NCBI RefSeq assembly: GCF_000215745.1
Contig: NC_015663.1
Span: 124,001 to 188,000, forward strand
DNA length: 64,000 nucleotides
Origin: Klebsiella aerogenes KCTC 2190
Lineage (GTDB): Bacteria > Pseudomonadota > Gammaproteobacteria > Enterobacterales > Enterobacteriaceae
Direction of reading: 5' to 3'
In this document: positions 48,330 through 59,550 of the stretch, in pieces
How the letters are laid out: each line of letters opens with the position of its first letter
Numbering within the stretch: position 1 is the first letter of the stretch
Notes under the pieces: generated by a model
The model's database searches: none
Seen by the model: the letters and a program-made list of their open reading frames with translations, nothing else
What the model was told of the DNA's origin: nothing
Translations under genes and position numbers: made by a program

Positions 48330-48958
48330 GTCAAGGTCACCTTCTGGGCGAAGTAGTTACCCAGTTCCATATCTTCCGGCGGCGCGTCCTCTTTATCGAG
48401 CGACTGCGCATAAGACAACATTTTGTCGTTGGGTTTCGGCGTCATTACCGTGGCCTTGCAGGAGGCCCGCAGCGCGGCAGGCAACGAAAAATCGCTATCC
48501 TGCTCATAAAACATATCGACGTAGTAGGTCGGATCGAAGGTGGATAAAGTAAAGGTTTGTCCGGCAACAGGTTGCGGTGTTGCCAACGGCAAGGTGAAGG
48601 TAAGTACCGCCTGCAGCCCGCTACGCGCAAGGCCGTAACCATCCGGGCGGTTAGCAAACTTCACCCGCTGGCCGTTATGCCACAGCTCGCTGAAGTAGTG
48701 CTGGCCGAGTACGTTGGCCATGACCTCCGCCGCCAGTTTTTTCCATACTTCGCTGCCCGCCTTTGCATTGCCGGCATCATAGAGCAGATCTGCTGACGTT
48801 ATTTCGTCCATCGTCCAGCGCATCTTAAAACCGGTCAACAGACCGTCATTCACCACGGCTTCACTCTGCAAATTAATGAAGCTGTGCGGATGCGCAACGG
48901 CTGACAATGATAAAACCATGAAAAATGCCGCACCGACGCAGTGTTTCACTTTCTTCAT
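48320..48958 (-). CDS. DUF1007 periplasmic protein (ZevA-like)
   Basis: The 212-residue product has a Sec signal peptide (MKKVKHCVGAAFFMVLSLSAVA) and a mature start HPHSFINLQ that could bind metal, followed by a beta-rich DUF1007 domain (LLTGFKMRWTMDEITSADLL, FTLSTFDPTYYVDMFYEQD). The start at 48958 has AGGAAC upstream; 27 extra codons in the open frame to 49039 are not needed. It overlaps the NicO transporter gene, so the two are one unit, with this protein the probable periplasmic partner. No Zur-type box was found upstream. Confidence 0.85.
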   Translation of the reverse strand: MKKVKHCVGAAFFMVLSLSAVAHPHSFINLQSEAVVNDGLLTGFKMRWTMDEITSADLLYDAGNAKAGSEVWKKLAAEVMANVLGQHYFSELWHNGQRVKFANRPDGYGLARSGLQAVLTFTLPLATPQPVAGQTFTLSTFDPTYYVDMFYEQDSDFSLPAALRASCKATVMTPKPNDKMLSYAQSLDKEDAPPEDMELGNYFAQKVTLTCQ

Positions 48959-49082
48959 CTGTTCCTCGCGTGAAAAATTCTGTGAACTTCGCCAGCAATC
49001 CTGATCTAAAGGCCGCGGCCCGCCCTGCTCACCCTGCATCCTTTGGCTATTCTTAGCTGAAACCCTAACTGGAACTTACCAG

Positions 49083-50360
49083 ATGATGACAGTGATTGAA
49101 CCACCATCTGCGCTTTCCAGTCCACAGCGCCGTAGCCAGGTGCTCCTGATGTTCTATCTTCCGGGACAATCCGTCACGCCGCAACAGCTGGTCAGGCTCA
49201 ACCAGGTGGATGAGGCGACGGCCCAACAGGATATCGCGGAGACGGGGCGCGAAATTCAGCGTTATCATCGACTGACTCTCGCGTCGCAGATGGACGGCAG
49301 CTATCGGATTGAAGGCGCCGCGCTCGATCAACGCCTGTGCCTGCTGCACGCTCTCCGGCGTGGGCTACGCCTGTGCCCGCATTTCGTTCATCACCATTTT
49401 ACCCCGGCGTTAAAAACGCAGCTTAAACAGCAGGGTATCGCGCGAACCTTATATGATGATACCAATCTTCAGGCGCTGGTGAATCGCTGCGCTCGCGCGC
49501 TCAATCGGCAGTTCGACTGCCGGGACGGTCAGTTCCTGCGCCTGTATCTTCAGTACTGCCTGCTACAACATCATCTGGGCCAGTCGCCGGATTTCACCCG
49601 TGAGCAGCGCAACTGGGCGCAGGCCGCGGCGGAATTTAACCTCGCCGCCGAAATCGTCCGCCACTGGCAGCGCCGGGTCAGCGCCACGCCCCACGCCGGC
49701 GAACAACTTTTCCTGACCCTGCTGTTTATGTTACTGAAAACCCCGGATCCCATTCACGACGGTCATCAACAGGACAGACGCCTGCATCTGGCGATCTCCC
49801 GCTTGATCCATCGTTTCCAGGATCTGGCGGGACGGCCATTCAGCGATGAACAAGGGTTGAGTGACCAGCTCTATATCCATCTTTCGCAGGCGTTGAACCG
49901 CAGCGTATTCGCCATCGGTATTGATAACGCTTTACCGGAGGAGATCGGACGCCTGTATCCGCGCCTGATGCGTACCACCCAGGAGGCATTACGCGATTTC
50001 GAAACGGCCTATCATATTCAATTTAATCAGGAAGAGGTCAGCTTAATCGCGGTGATTTTCGGCGCGTGGTTGATGCAAAAAGCCGACCTGCATGAAAAGC
50101 AGGTGGTGCTGCTGACGCGGGAAAATAGCGAACTGGAACAGGCGCTGGAAATGCAATTGCGGGAATTAACGCTGCTGCCGCTGAATATTAAATACTTAAG
50201 CGTGACTCAGTTTCAGCAACAAGGCGCGCCGAAGGATGTGACCTTAGTGGTCACGCCTTACACCACCGCGCTACCGCTGTTTTCGCCGCCGCTGTTTCAT
50301 GCTGAAGAGAATTTTAGCGATCACCAGCGGCAGCAGATTTGCAAAATGCTTGAGGATTAG
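49083..50360 (+). CDS. csiE: Stationary-phase inducible protein CsiE
   Basis: The 425-residue protein (E. coli CsiE 426) aligns with CsiE over its length, with an N-terminal winged-helix-like part (SALSSPQRRSQVLLMFYLPGQ) and a PTS regulation domain (PRD)-like helical region around residues 230-345 (QLYIHLSQALNRSVFAIGIDN, YHIQFNQEEVSLIAVIFGAWLM). It is known as a sigma-S and cAMP-CRP dependent gene in E. coli; its target is unknown. Its stop overlaps the end of hcaT by four bases. Confidence 0.92.
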   Translation: MMTVIEPPSALSSPQRRSQVLLMFYLPGQSVTPQQLVRLNQVDEATAQQDIAETGREIQRYHRLTLASQMDGSYRIEGAALDQRLCLLHALRRGLRLCPHFVHHHFTPALKTQLKQQGIARTLYDDTNLQALVNRCARALNRQFDCRDGQFLRLYLQYCLLQHHLGQSPDFTREQRNWAQAAAEFNLAAEIVRHWQRRVSATPHAGEQLFLTLLFMLLKTPDPIHDGHQQDRRLHLAISRLIHRFQDLAGRPFSDEQGLSDQLYIHLSQALNRSVFAIGIDNALPEEIGRLYPRLMRTTQEALRDFETAYHIQFNQEEVSLIAVIFGAWLMQKADLHEKQVVLLTRENSELEQALEMQLRELTLLPLNIKYLSVTQFQQQGAPKDVTLVVTPYTTALPLFSPPLFHAEENFSDHQRQQICKMLED

Positions 50361-51493
50361 GCGCTCACCGCCTTCGGTCGCACGATCAGCGCCGGTAGCG
50401 CCACCAGCGCCATCACCCAGAAGACGCCCTGATGCAGGTGCTGGTAGAGGAAACCAGCAAACACCGTCATCACCGCGATGCTGCCGCCCATCGCCACCGC
50501 CGAGTAAACGGCCTGCAGGCGGATAACCTCACTTCCCTGCCGCGCGGCGATATAGCGCATGGCCGCCAGATGACAGACGGTAAACGTTCCGCAGTGGAGG
50601 ATCTGCGCGACCAGTAGCCATGGCAGCGCGGTCGTCCAGCCCATAATCGTCCAGCGCGCCACCCCGCACACCGCCGAGAGCAGCAGCAGGTCGCGGGCGC
50701 TAAACCGACGGAACACTTTTTTACTCAAGGCGAAAATCACCACTTCGGCGACGACGCCGAGCGACCATAAATAACCGACGGCGGAGGCAGAATAACCGGC
50801 CTGCTGCCAGTATAACGCGCTGAAGCCATAGTAGGCGGCGTGCGCCCCCTGCAACAGACAGACGCAGGCTAGAAAACGCCAGCTTTGCCGCACCAGGCTA
50901 AGCCACGCCGGTAGTCCGGCCGCCTCCTGATGGCGGCTCTCCCCCTGCGGCATCACTGAAGGTTTCAGCAGCATGCCCAACAGCATCGAAGCGGTGCCCA
51001 GGCTTAACAACAACAGGATCGCCCGGTAATCAAACAGACTCACCAGCTTGCCGGTCAGCGCAGAACCGATGACAAAAGCAATCGATCCCCACAACCGCAC
51101 CCGACCGTAATCCATGGTGATCTGCTTTTGCCAGGTGTTGGCCAGCGCATCGGTTAAGGGTACCAGCGGCGAGAAAAAGAGGTTGAATCCGACGATGACC
51201 ACCATCAGCCAGGCCACCTGCCCGCCGACCCAGAAGGCGAGAGCAAACAGCAGCGTCAGCAACGCCAGGATACGCAAGGCGCTAATCAAACGAGAAGGAT
51301 CGCTGACCCGCGGCGCAATTAGCAGGCTGCCCAGAAAACGCGCCACCAGCCCGGCGCCGAGCAGCACGCCAATGGTTTCGGGCGTCAGGCCAACGCCTGC
51401 CAGCCAGACGCTCCAGAATGGTAAAAAAATACCGTAGCTAAAAAAGTAGGTGAAGTAACTTAGCGCCAGCCAGCGCGTGGAGTGCAAGACCAT
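50357..51493 (-). CDS. hcaT: MFS transporter HcaT
   Basis: The 378 residues align with E. coli HcaT (379), a 12-helix major facilitator annotated as a putative 3-phenylpropionate carrier. The start MVLHSTRWLALSYFTYFFSYG at 51493 is conserved; the open frame upstream to 51628 does not resemble the family. In E. coli it neighbours hcaR and the hcaEFCBD dioxygenase genes, which are missing here, so the assumed substrate is uncertain. It converges with csiE. Confidence 0.93.
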   Translation of the reverse strand: MVLHSTRWLALSYFTYFFSYGIFLPFWSVWLAGVGLTPETIGVLLGAGLVARFLGSLLIAPRVSDPSRLISALRILALLTLLFALAFWVGGQVAWLMVVIVGFNLFFSPLVPLTDALANTWQKQITMDYGRVRLWGSIAFVIGSALTGKLVSLFDYRAILLLLSLGTASMLLGMLLKPSVMPQGESRHQEAAGLPAWLSLVRQSWRFLACVCLLQGAHAAYYGFSALYWQQAGYSASAVGYLWSLGVVAEVVIFALSKKVFRRFSARDLLLLSAVCGVARWTIMGWTTALPWLLVAQILHCGTFTVCHLAAMRYIAARQGSEVIRLQAVYSAVAMGGSIAVMTVFAGFLYQHLHQGVFWVMALVALPALIVRPKAVSA

Positions 51494-51792
51494 GATTCCC
51501 TCCCGAATGGAAGCTCTAGTCTGGCGATAAAGCGCATACTGAGCAAACCCATGTCTCACTATCTTCATGGTCGTTAAGTACATTTCTCTTAAAATCGTGA
51601 GCCTTGTCACGCGATGAGTGTGCGACATGGCGGGCAGTATGAAAAAAAATCCGATAACCGGGCATCAGAGCGCTTCCCTCGTATCGGCTTAATCGCCGCT
51701 CAACGAGGCGCAACAATATTATTTTCCCAGCGTGGCGGGGAGTAAAAATGTGTATTACGTTTAGATCACACGCCTGTGATAAAGGACTGATT
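51494..51792. other. hcaT-yphA divergent gap with no recognised gene
   Basis: About 300 bp. No remnant of hca genes is seen. An AT-rich stretch before yphA and the leader of hcaT are the only content; ATCACACGCCTGTGAT near 51764-51779 is an inverted repeat just before yphA. Confidence 0.5.
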
Positions 51793-52215
51793 ATGAACAC
51801 GCTACGCTATTTTGACTTTGGCTCTTCCCGCCCTGTTCTGCTGTTAATCGCACGTATTGCGATCGTGCTGCTGTTCATTATTTTTGGCTATCCGAAACTG
51901 ATGGGGTTTAGCGGAACGGTACAATATATGGCTTCTTCCGGCGCGCCGATGCCGACGCTGGCGGCGATCATCGCGGTCATCATGGAGGTACCCGCCGCTA
52001 TTCTGATTATTTTAGGTTTCTTCACCCGCCCGCTGGCGGTGATCTTTATCTTTTACACCCTGGGTACGGCGGTTATCGGCCATCATTACTGGGATATGAC
52101 CGGCGATGCGGTATTGCCGAATATGATTAACTTCTATAAGAACGTCAGTATCGCCGGGGCCTTCCTGCTGCTGGCGATAACCGGACCAGGTTCGATTTCG
52201 CTGGACCGTCGATAA
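51793..52215 (+). CDS. yphA: DoxX-family inner-membrane protein YphA
   Basis: The 140-residue protein has four hydrophobic helices and matches E. coli YphA closely ([10 protein letters not shown]...[33 protein letters not shown] end). DoxX-family proteins are small membrane proteins, some linked to redox or thiol stress; the role here is unknown. AAAGGA precedes the ATG at 51793; the frame opens 15 codons earlier without support. It converges on glyA. Confidence 0.94.
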   Translation: MNTLRYFDFGSSRPVLLLIARIAIVLLFIIFGYPKLMGFSGTVQYMASSGAPMPTLAAIIAVIMEVPAAILIILGFFTRPLAVIFIFYTLGTAVIGHHYWDMTGDAVLPNMINFYKNVSIAGAFLLLAITGPGSISLDRR

Positions 52216-52224
52216 CCAGCAGAC

Positions 52225-52256
52225 ACAAAAAAGGCCGCAATCGCGGCCTTTTTTAT
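52225..52256. terminator. Bidirectional terminator between yphA and glyA
   Basis: AAGGCCGC (52231-52238) and GCGGCCTT (52243-52250) form an 8-bp stem with an AATC loop, flanked by A and T runs on both sides. Confidence 0.93.
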
Positions 52257-52271
52257 CTTAACGCGGCAAGA

Positions 52272-53525
<1,254 letters not shown>

Positions 53526-53642
53526 CCGCATCTCCTGACTCAGCTAACGATAAAATTTTGGCCTAAAAAGGCGGTCCTGATGGACAACGGCCCACAGTAT
53601 AACCGAATCATTCTGTGATAACAGGTCTTGACAAAGGATTTT

Positions 53643-53658
53643 ACGCAAACGATTGGCT
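53643..53658 (-). promoter_or_regulatory. PurR-like operator of glyA
   Basis: ACGCAAACGATTGGCT matches 13 of 16 positions of the PurR palindrome consensus, including the central CG. It lies upstream of the glyA promoter. Confidence 0.65.
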
Positions 53659-53727
53659 CCACAGCACACAAGGCTTTGAGCAATAACGCATCAAACATTA
53701 TCAACGGATTTCTTTTCAGGTTTGTGA

Positions 53728-53740
53728 TGCAAATTCTTCA
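53728..53740. promoter_or_regulatory. MetR-like site in the glyA-hmp gap
   Basis: TGCA-N5-TTCA differs from the MetR consensus TGAA-N5-TTCA at one base. MetR is known to act on both glyA and hmp in E. coli; assignment here is by motif. Confidence 0.4.
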
Positions 53741-53801
53741 TGTTGTAACTGCTTTGCGGCAAAGTGATAAAGAACCATTTACATAGCAGGGTTATTTATA
53801 T

Positions 53802-53822
53802 AAGATGCATTTGAAATGCATC
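53802..53822 (+). promoter_or_regulatory. NsrR operator of hmp
   Basis: AAGATGCAT and ATGCATC form an inverted repeat around TTGAA, almost identical to the known hmp NsrR site. It would keep hmp off until nitric oxide damages the NsrR cluster. Confidence 0.85.
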
Positions 53823-53849
53823 AATAGGATAACATTTAAGGAAGCTGCT

Positions 53850-55040
53850 ATGCTCGACGCTCAAACCATCGCCACGGTCAAAGCCACCATTCCCCTGCTT
53901 GTAGAGACCGGCCCAAAGCTAACCGCGCATTTTTATGACCGCATGTTTACTCATAACCCGGAGCTCAAAGAGATCTTCAATATGAGTAACCAGCGCAACG
54001 GCGACCAGCGCGAAGCGCTGTTCAACGCTATCGCCGCCTACGCCAGTAATATCGACAACCTGCCGGCCCTGCTGCCGGCGGTTGAAAAAATCGCCCAGAA
54101 ACATACCAGCTTCCAGATTAAACCGGAGCAGTACAATATTGTCGGCAGCCATCTGCTGGCGACCCTCGACGAAATGTTTAGCCCAGGCCAGGAAGTACTC
54201 GACGCCTGGGGCAAAGCCTACGGGGTGCTGGCGAACGTCTTCATCAACCGCGAAGCGGAGATCTATCAGGATAACGCCAGTAAAAATGGCGGCTGGGAAG
54301 GTACCCGCGCGTTCCGCATTGTTAAGAAGACCCCGCGCAGCCAGCTTATTACCAGCTTTGAACTGGAGCCTGTCGACGGTCAGCCGGTCGCCGATTACCA
54401 GCCAGGACAGTATCTGGCTATCTGGTTGAAGCCGGAAGCCTTCGAATATCAGGAAATTCGTCAATACTCTCTGACCCGCAGAGCGGACGGTAAAGGCTAT
54501 CGCATCGCGGTGAAACGCGAGAATGGCGGCCAGGTGTCCAACTGGCTGCATAACCACGCCAGCGAAGGCGACGTAGTCTATTTAGCCGCGCCAGCGGGCG
54601 ACTTCTTCCTCAACGTGGAAGCGCAGACGCCGGTGACCCTGCTCTCCGGCGGCGTCGGCCAAACGCCAATGCTGGCGATGCTGGATACGCTGGCCAAAAG
54701 CCATCATCAGGGCCAGGTGAACTGGTTCCACGCGGCGGAAAACGGTGACGTTCACGCCTTTGCGGACGAAGTGAAGGCGCTTGGCGCGGCGCTACCGAAG
54801 TTTACCTCTCACGTCTGGTACCGCAGCCCGAGCGAGGCCGACCGTCAGGCAGGACGTTTTGATAGCGAAGGTTTGATGGATTTAGCGCCGCTGGCGGAAA
54901 ATATTCGCGACCCGCAGATGCAATTCTATCTCTGCGGCCCGGTAGCGTTTATGCAGTTTGCGGCGAAGCAGCTGGTAGAATTAGGGGTCAATAAAGACAA
55001 CATTCATTACGAATGTTTCGGCCCGCATAAGGTTCTGTAA
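53850..55040 (+). CDS. hmp: Flavohaemoglobin, nitric oxide dioxygenase
   Basis: Hmp oxidises nitric oxide to nitrate with O2 and NAD(P)H. The 396 residues equal E. coli. The globin domain (1-140) includes the proximal His in [10 protein letters not shown] near residue 85; the FAD domain shows RQYSLTR near 206; the NAD domain shows [15 protein letters not shown] near 268 and ends [11 protein letters not shown]. Start at 53850, with AAGGAAG upstream, fits the family; the open frame from 53805 begins inside the NsrR box and is rejected. Confidence 0.98.
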   Translation: MLDAQTIATVKATIPLLVETGPKLTAHFYDRMFTHNPELKEIFNMSNQRNGDQREALFNAIAAYASNIDNLPALLPAVEKIAQKHTSFQIKPEQYNIVGSHLLATLDEMFSPGQEVLDAWGKAYGVLANVFINREAEIYQDNASKNGGWEGTRAFRIVKKTPRSQLITSFELEPVDGQPVADYQPGQYLAIWLKPEAFEYQEIRQYSLTRRADGKGYRIAVKRENGGQVSNWLHNHASEGDVVYLAAPAGDFFLNVEAQTPVTLLSGGVGQTPMLAMLDTLAKSHHQGQVNWFHAAENGDVHAFADEVKALGAALPKFTSHVWYRSPSEADRQAGRFDSEGLMDLAPLAENIRDPQMQFYLCGPVAFMQFAAKQLVELGVNKDNIHYECFGPHKVL

Positions 55041-55060
55041 GCCCAACGACGCGGGGATTT

Positions 55061-55092
55061 GTAGGCCGGGTAAGCGCAGCGCCACCCGGCAA
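55061..55092. repeat. REP unit between hmp and glnB
   Basis: GCCGGGT (55065-55071) and ACCCGGC (55084-55090) flank AAGCGCAGCGCC, the same unit as at 38372. It separates two convergent genes. Confidence 0.82.
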
Positions 55093-55113
55093 TACTGCAG
55101 CGAGCGGCGAGGA

Positions 55114-56841
<1,728 letters not shown>

Positions 56842-56855
<14 letters not shown>

Positions 56856-57555
56856 GGATCACCTCCGGTACCTTGTCGCTACCGCTATTAAAATTGCCGC
56901 CGGGCTTACGGCTGGAGAGCTGGCGCTCAATATCGGTAAGGTTTTCCAGCTTGCGGGTGGTCAGCTCCAGTTGACTACGCAACTGCTGCTCCTGCTGACG
57001 CAAGGTTTCCAGTTCAGCATCGCTCGATTGCTGGAGTTTGCCGTAGCGGGAGCGCTCCTCAAATAACTGCAATTGCCGGGCCTGGCCGTCGCGCCACAGC
57101 CGGTACAGCGGGCGAACCTGCGCGGCGATTTGCGGGCTAAAGCTGTCGATGCGGGCAACCATTTCGCGACGCTCATCGGGGGTGATTTTGGCGTCGGCCA
57201 GCAGAATGCCGCGTTTCAACGCATCCTGCCAGTTATCATCGTTATGCAATTTGGCTTCGGCGCGGGCTTGTACCGGCGCCAGGCGATCCGCGCAGTCAAT
57301 ACCACGCAGCCAATACAGCGGGTTCTTATCACTGGCATCGTTTTCCAGCGACCAGATATTGGCGCAATCTACGGAGAGAAAATCCGCCACCTGATGTTCC
57401 GGTAGCTCGGGCGGCGCATTGCCGTCTGCGGCGCGCGGCGACATAGCGGCAGAACAACCCGCCAGCGTCAGGCAGCATAGGCCCGACAGCAGCCATCCCC
57501 GTAAAGGACGGCGCAATGCGAAAAAGAGGGACATATTCACCCAATGTTGATTCAT
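56842..57555 (-). CDS. qseG: Outer-membrane lipoprotein QseG
   Basis: QseG sits between sensor and regulator genes and interacts with GlrK (QseE) to adjust its activity. The 237 residues equal E. coli in length but the ends are diverged. A lipoprotein signal ends TLAGCS near residue 34; Ser after the Cys predicts outer-membrane sorting. CANIWSL, NPLYWLRGIDCADRL and the coiled-coil ELETLRQQEQQLRSQLELTTRKLENL are conserved. The ATG at 57555 overlaps the glrK stop (ATGA); MSLFF at 57534 is an alternative start. Confidence 0.93.
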
Positions 57556-58988
57556 GTGTTGGTTTTTCCCGGCTCAGCGGCGGGGAGCGAGATGCGAAAA
57601 CAGATGAACCCGGGATTATCATCGACCAGGCTCAGCTCTCCCTGCATTTGCCGTACGCAGTCGCGGGCGATACTCAACCCCAGACCGCTGCCTTTTACTG
57701 CCCCTTTACGCAGGTGGCTTCCCTGATAAAAAGGCTCGAAAATCATATTTCTTTCGGCGACGGGGATCGGCTCGCCGCTATTGGCGACATCGATACGAAC
57801 CTGCTCGCCGTGGCGGTAACTATGAATCCGAATGTTACCGGATTCAGCGCCATAGTGCACCGCATTGGAGTACAGATTATCAAGCACGCTGGTCAGCAAC
57901 GTCGGCTCCGCCAGGCAGAAGCGTTCACCCAGCGCCAGCTCGGTAGACATCATCTTGGCTCTTGCCGGTAAACTATGCGCGGAAACGACGGTCTGCGCCA
58001 GTTCGGCAATATCCACTTTCTGCCGCTCGACCGGGCCATCGGCCAGTTTGCGGTTATAGTCGAGCAGCTGTTCGATCAGCTTTTGCAGATTGCGGCTGCT
58101 GTTATCAAGGATCTCAACGATTTCTTGCTGTTCCGTCGTCAGCGGCCCCGCTACCCGGTCCGCCAGCAGTTCCGTACCTTCACGCATGCTGGCGAGCGGT
58201 GTTTTCAGTTCATGTGACAGATGACGAAGAAACTGGTGGCGTTGGGACTCTAGCCACGCCAGACGTTCACTCAACCAGATAATCCGTTTACCGACCGATC
58301 GCAGTTCGCGCGGGCCGGTGAACAGTGCCGCATCATCCAGCGACTTTCCCTCTCCCAGGCGGTTAATCATCTTCTCGATGCCCTTCACCGGGCCGATGAT
58401 CATGCGGGTAAACAGCAAAACCAGCGTCAGGCTCAGCAGAAACAGAACCAGCGCCTGCCAGCCGAAGAACTGCCCGCGCTCGGCGATCTCCTGCTGTAGC
58501 TGCTGGCCGCGGGAGAAGATTACCGTGCGGGTCGCTTGCACCATTTCACTGTTAGCATCGGCAAAGGCTTCGAGGCTCGCCGCGGCTTTGACGTCCGGCG
58601 CGCTATTATGGCAACGCAATTGGGCCAGGTCGGCGAGGTTCTGCCGCAGGGTCTGCCAAATGTGAGCATCCGGCAACACGCCGGAGAGCGCCTCAAGCAT
58701 TTCGCTATAACGCTTACGTTGATTTTGATAGACCCGCTCAAGAGTAGGATCGTCCAGCACGCAATACTGGAGATAGCTACGCTCCATTTCCAGCGAGGCG
58801 TTGACCATCGCTTCGCTACGCCGCGCATCAGTCAAGGTGGTGCGGTTAATATGCGCGGCCTGGGCGCTGAGCGCGTTCAGGCTTTGCCAGGCCTGCCATG
58901 CCAGCACCAACAGCGGCAGCATGATCAGCACAAAGGACAGCGTCACCAGTTGGCGCAAGGAACGGGGGAAAAGAGAGAATCGCTTCAA
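57552..58988 (-). CDS. glrK: Sensor histidine kinase GlrK (QseE)
   Basis: GlrK is the sensor of the system controlling glmY. Two transmembrane segments (about residues 15-35 and 170-190) bracket a periplasmic sensor; a HAMP linker, the phospho-His in LRHLSHELKTPLAS near residue 250 and an HATPase domain with LYSNAVHYG and GSGLGLSIARD follow. The start is set at TTG 58988 (478 residues) because KRFSLFPRSLRQL aligns with the E. coli N-terminus and GAGG lies eight bases before it; ATG at 59006 (484 residues), close behind AGGAG, is a real alternative. Confidence 0.95.
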   Translation of the reverse strand: MKRFSLFPRSLRQLVTLSFVLIMLPLLVLAWQAWQSLNALSAQAAHINRTTLTDARRSEAMVNASLEMERSYLQYCVLDDPTLERVYQNQRKRYSEMLEALSGVLPDAHIWQTLRQNLADLAQLRCHNSAPDVKAAASLEAFADANSEMVQATRTVIFSRGQQLQQEIAERGQFFGWQALVLFLLSLTLVLLFTRMIIGPVKGIEKMINRLGEGKSLDDAALFTGPRELRSVGKRIIWLSERLAWLESQRHQFLRHLSHELKTPLASMREGTELLADRVAGPLTTEQQEIVEILDNSSRNLQKLIEQLLDYNRKLADGPVERQKVDIAELAQTVVSAHSLPARAKMMSTELALGERFCLAEPTLLTSVLDNLYSNAVHYGAESGNIRIHSYRHGEQVRIDVANSGEPIPVAERNMIFEPFYQGSHLRKGAVKGSGLGLSIARDCVRQMQGELSLVDDNPGFICFRISLPAAEPGKTNT

Positions 58989-59060
58989 AGATATAGCCTC
59001 AACCATTAGCTCCTGAAGATGCTAACTGAGGATGGCGGAAACATCCACGGCAGAAACAAT

Positions 59061-59244
59061 AAAGGCAGGCTCTAAAGCCTGCCTTTATTAAGGAATGAGG
59101 CGGTGCCTTACTCGACGTTTCGCCCGATGACTGATAAAGCAGAGCTGTTATCAGGAGTTGGACGGCAGGCACCTGTTTGTGCGTCATTCGAAGTTTATGT
59201 AGCGCTTCCCGAAGGGGCTGACATAAGAAGGTGAATGAGCCACT
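59061..59244 (-). ncRNA. glmY: Small RNA GlmY
   Basis: Read on the minus strand from 59244, the sequence AGTGGCTCATTCACC and the stem-loop around CAGCCCCTTCGGG and GCGCTACATAAACTTCGAAT match E. coli GlmY. The 3' end at 59061 closes an 11-bp terminator stem (AAAGGCAGGCT / AGCCTGCCTTT), giving 184 nt, the known length of the primary transcript. GlmY sequesters RapZ and so protects GlmZ, which activates glmS for amino-sugar synthesis. It lies upstream of glrK as in E. coli. Confidence 0.93.
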
Positions 59245-59270
59245 GCTGATTATTATGCACGAACTATGCC
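59245..59270 (-). promoter_or_regulatory. Sigma-54 promoter of glmY with overlapping sigma-70 -10
   Basis: On the minus strand TGGCAT (GG at 59270-59269) and TGCAT (GC at 59258-59257) have exactly 10 bases between GG and GC, the -24/-12 format, and point to a start at 59244-59246. CATAAT within the same stretch could act as a sigma-70 -10, as known for E. coli glmY. Confidence 0.85.
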
Positions 59271-59360
59271 ACCTTTCAAAACAAATTATTAACAGTATGA
59301 TATATAACGAATTACATGCAATAACCCACTAAAATTCATTTGTCTATTCTTTGACCATAG

Positions 59361-59474
59361 TGTCGCCAATTGGCAACAACAAATCAGTCCTCAATTACAC
59401 ATATTTAAAATCAATAGCTTAAGTGTCGTCATTCAGAGACACCATTAAACCGCGTCTGTCGGTAATTCCCGACA
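59361..59474 (-). promoter_or_regulatory. Three GlrR binding sites upstream of glmY
   Basis: TGTC-N10-GACA occurs perfectly at 59424-59441 and 59457-59474, and as TGTC-N10-AACA at 59361-59378. They lie 115-230 bp upstream of the glmY start, the usual place for a sigma-54 activator; AT-rich DNA between could bind IHF. Confidence 0.85.
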
Positions 59475-59496
59475 CTCTGATACGGCCTCGATCACA

Positions 59497-59527
59497 AATA
59501 AAAAAGCCCCCTGAATTAACAGGGGGC
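59497..59527 (-). terminator. purL terminator
   Basis: GCCCCCTG (59506-59513) and CAGGGGGC (59520-59527) form a perfect 8-bp stem around AATTAA; on the minus strand it is followed by a T run. It lies about 25 bases after the purL stop. Confidence 0.93.
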
Positions 59528-59550
59528 CCGTTTTCATCAACTTAGCGGTA

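Larger units (their letters stand above)
53526..53849. promoter_or_regulatory. glyA-hmp divergent control region
   Basis: 324 bp without a gene. It contains a PurR-like operator (53643-53658), a MetR-like site (53728-53740), a minus-strand TATACT -10 for glyA near 53601-53596, and an NsrR box (53802-53822) before hmp. Confidence 0.7.

Noticed and set aside
51764..51779. ATCACACGCCTGTGAT before yphA as a CRP site
   Set aside because: The half-sites are in the reverse order and spacing (TCACA-N4-TGTGA instead of TGTGA-N6-TCACA), so it is an inverted repeat but not a CRP box.
53805..53849. Longer hmp start at 53805
   Set aside because: It would begin inside the NsrR operator and add 15 residues absent from the family; the ATG at 53850 has a good ribosome binding site.
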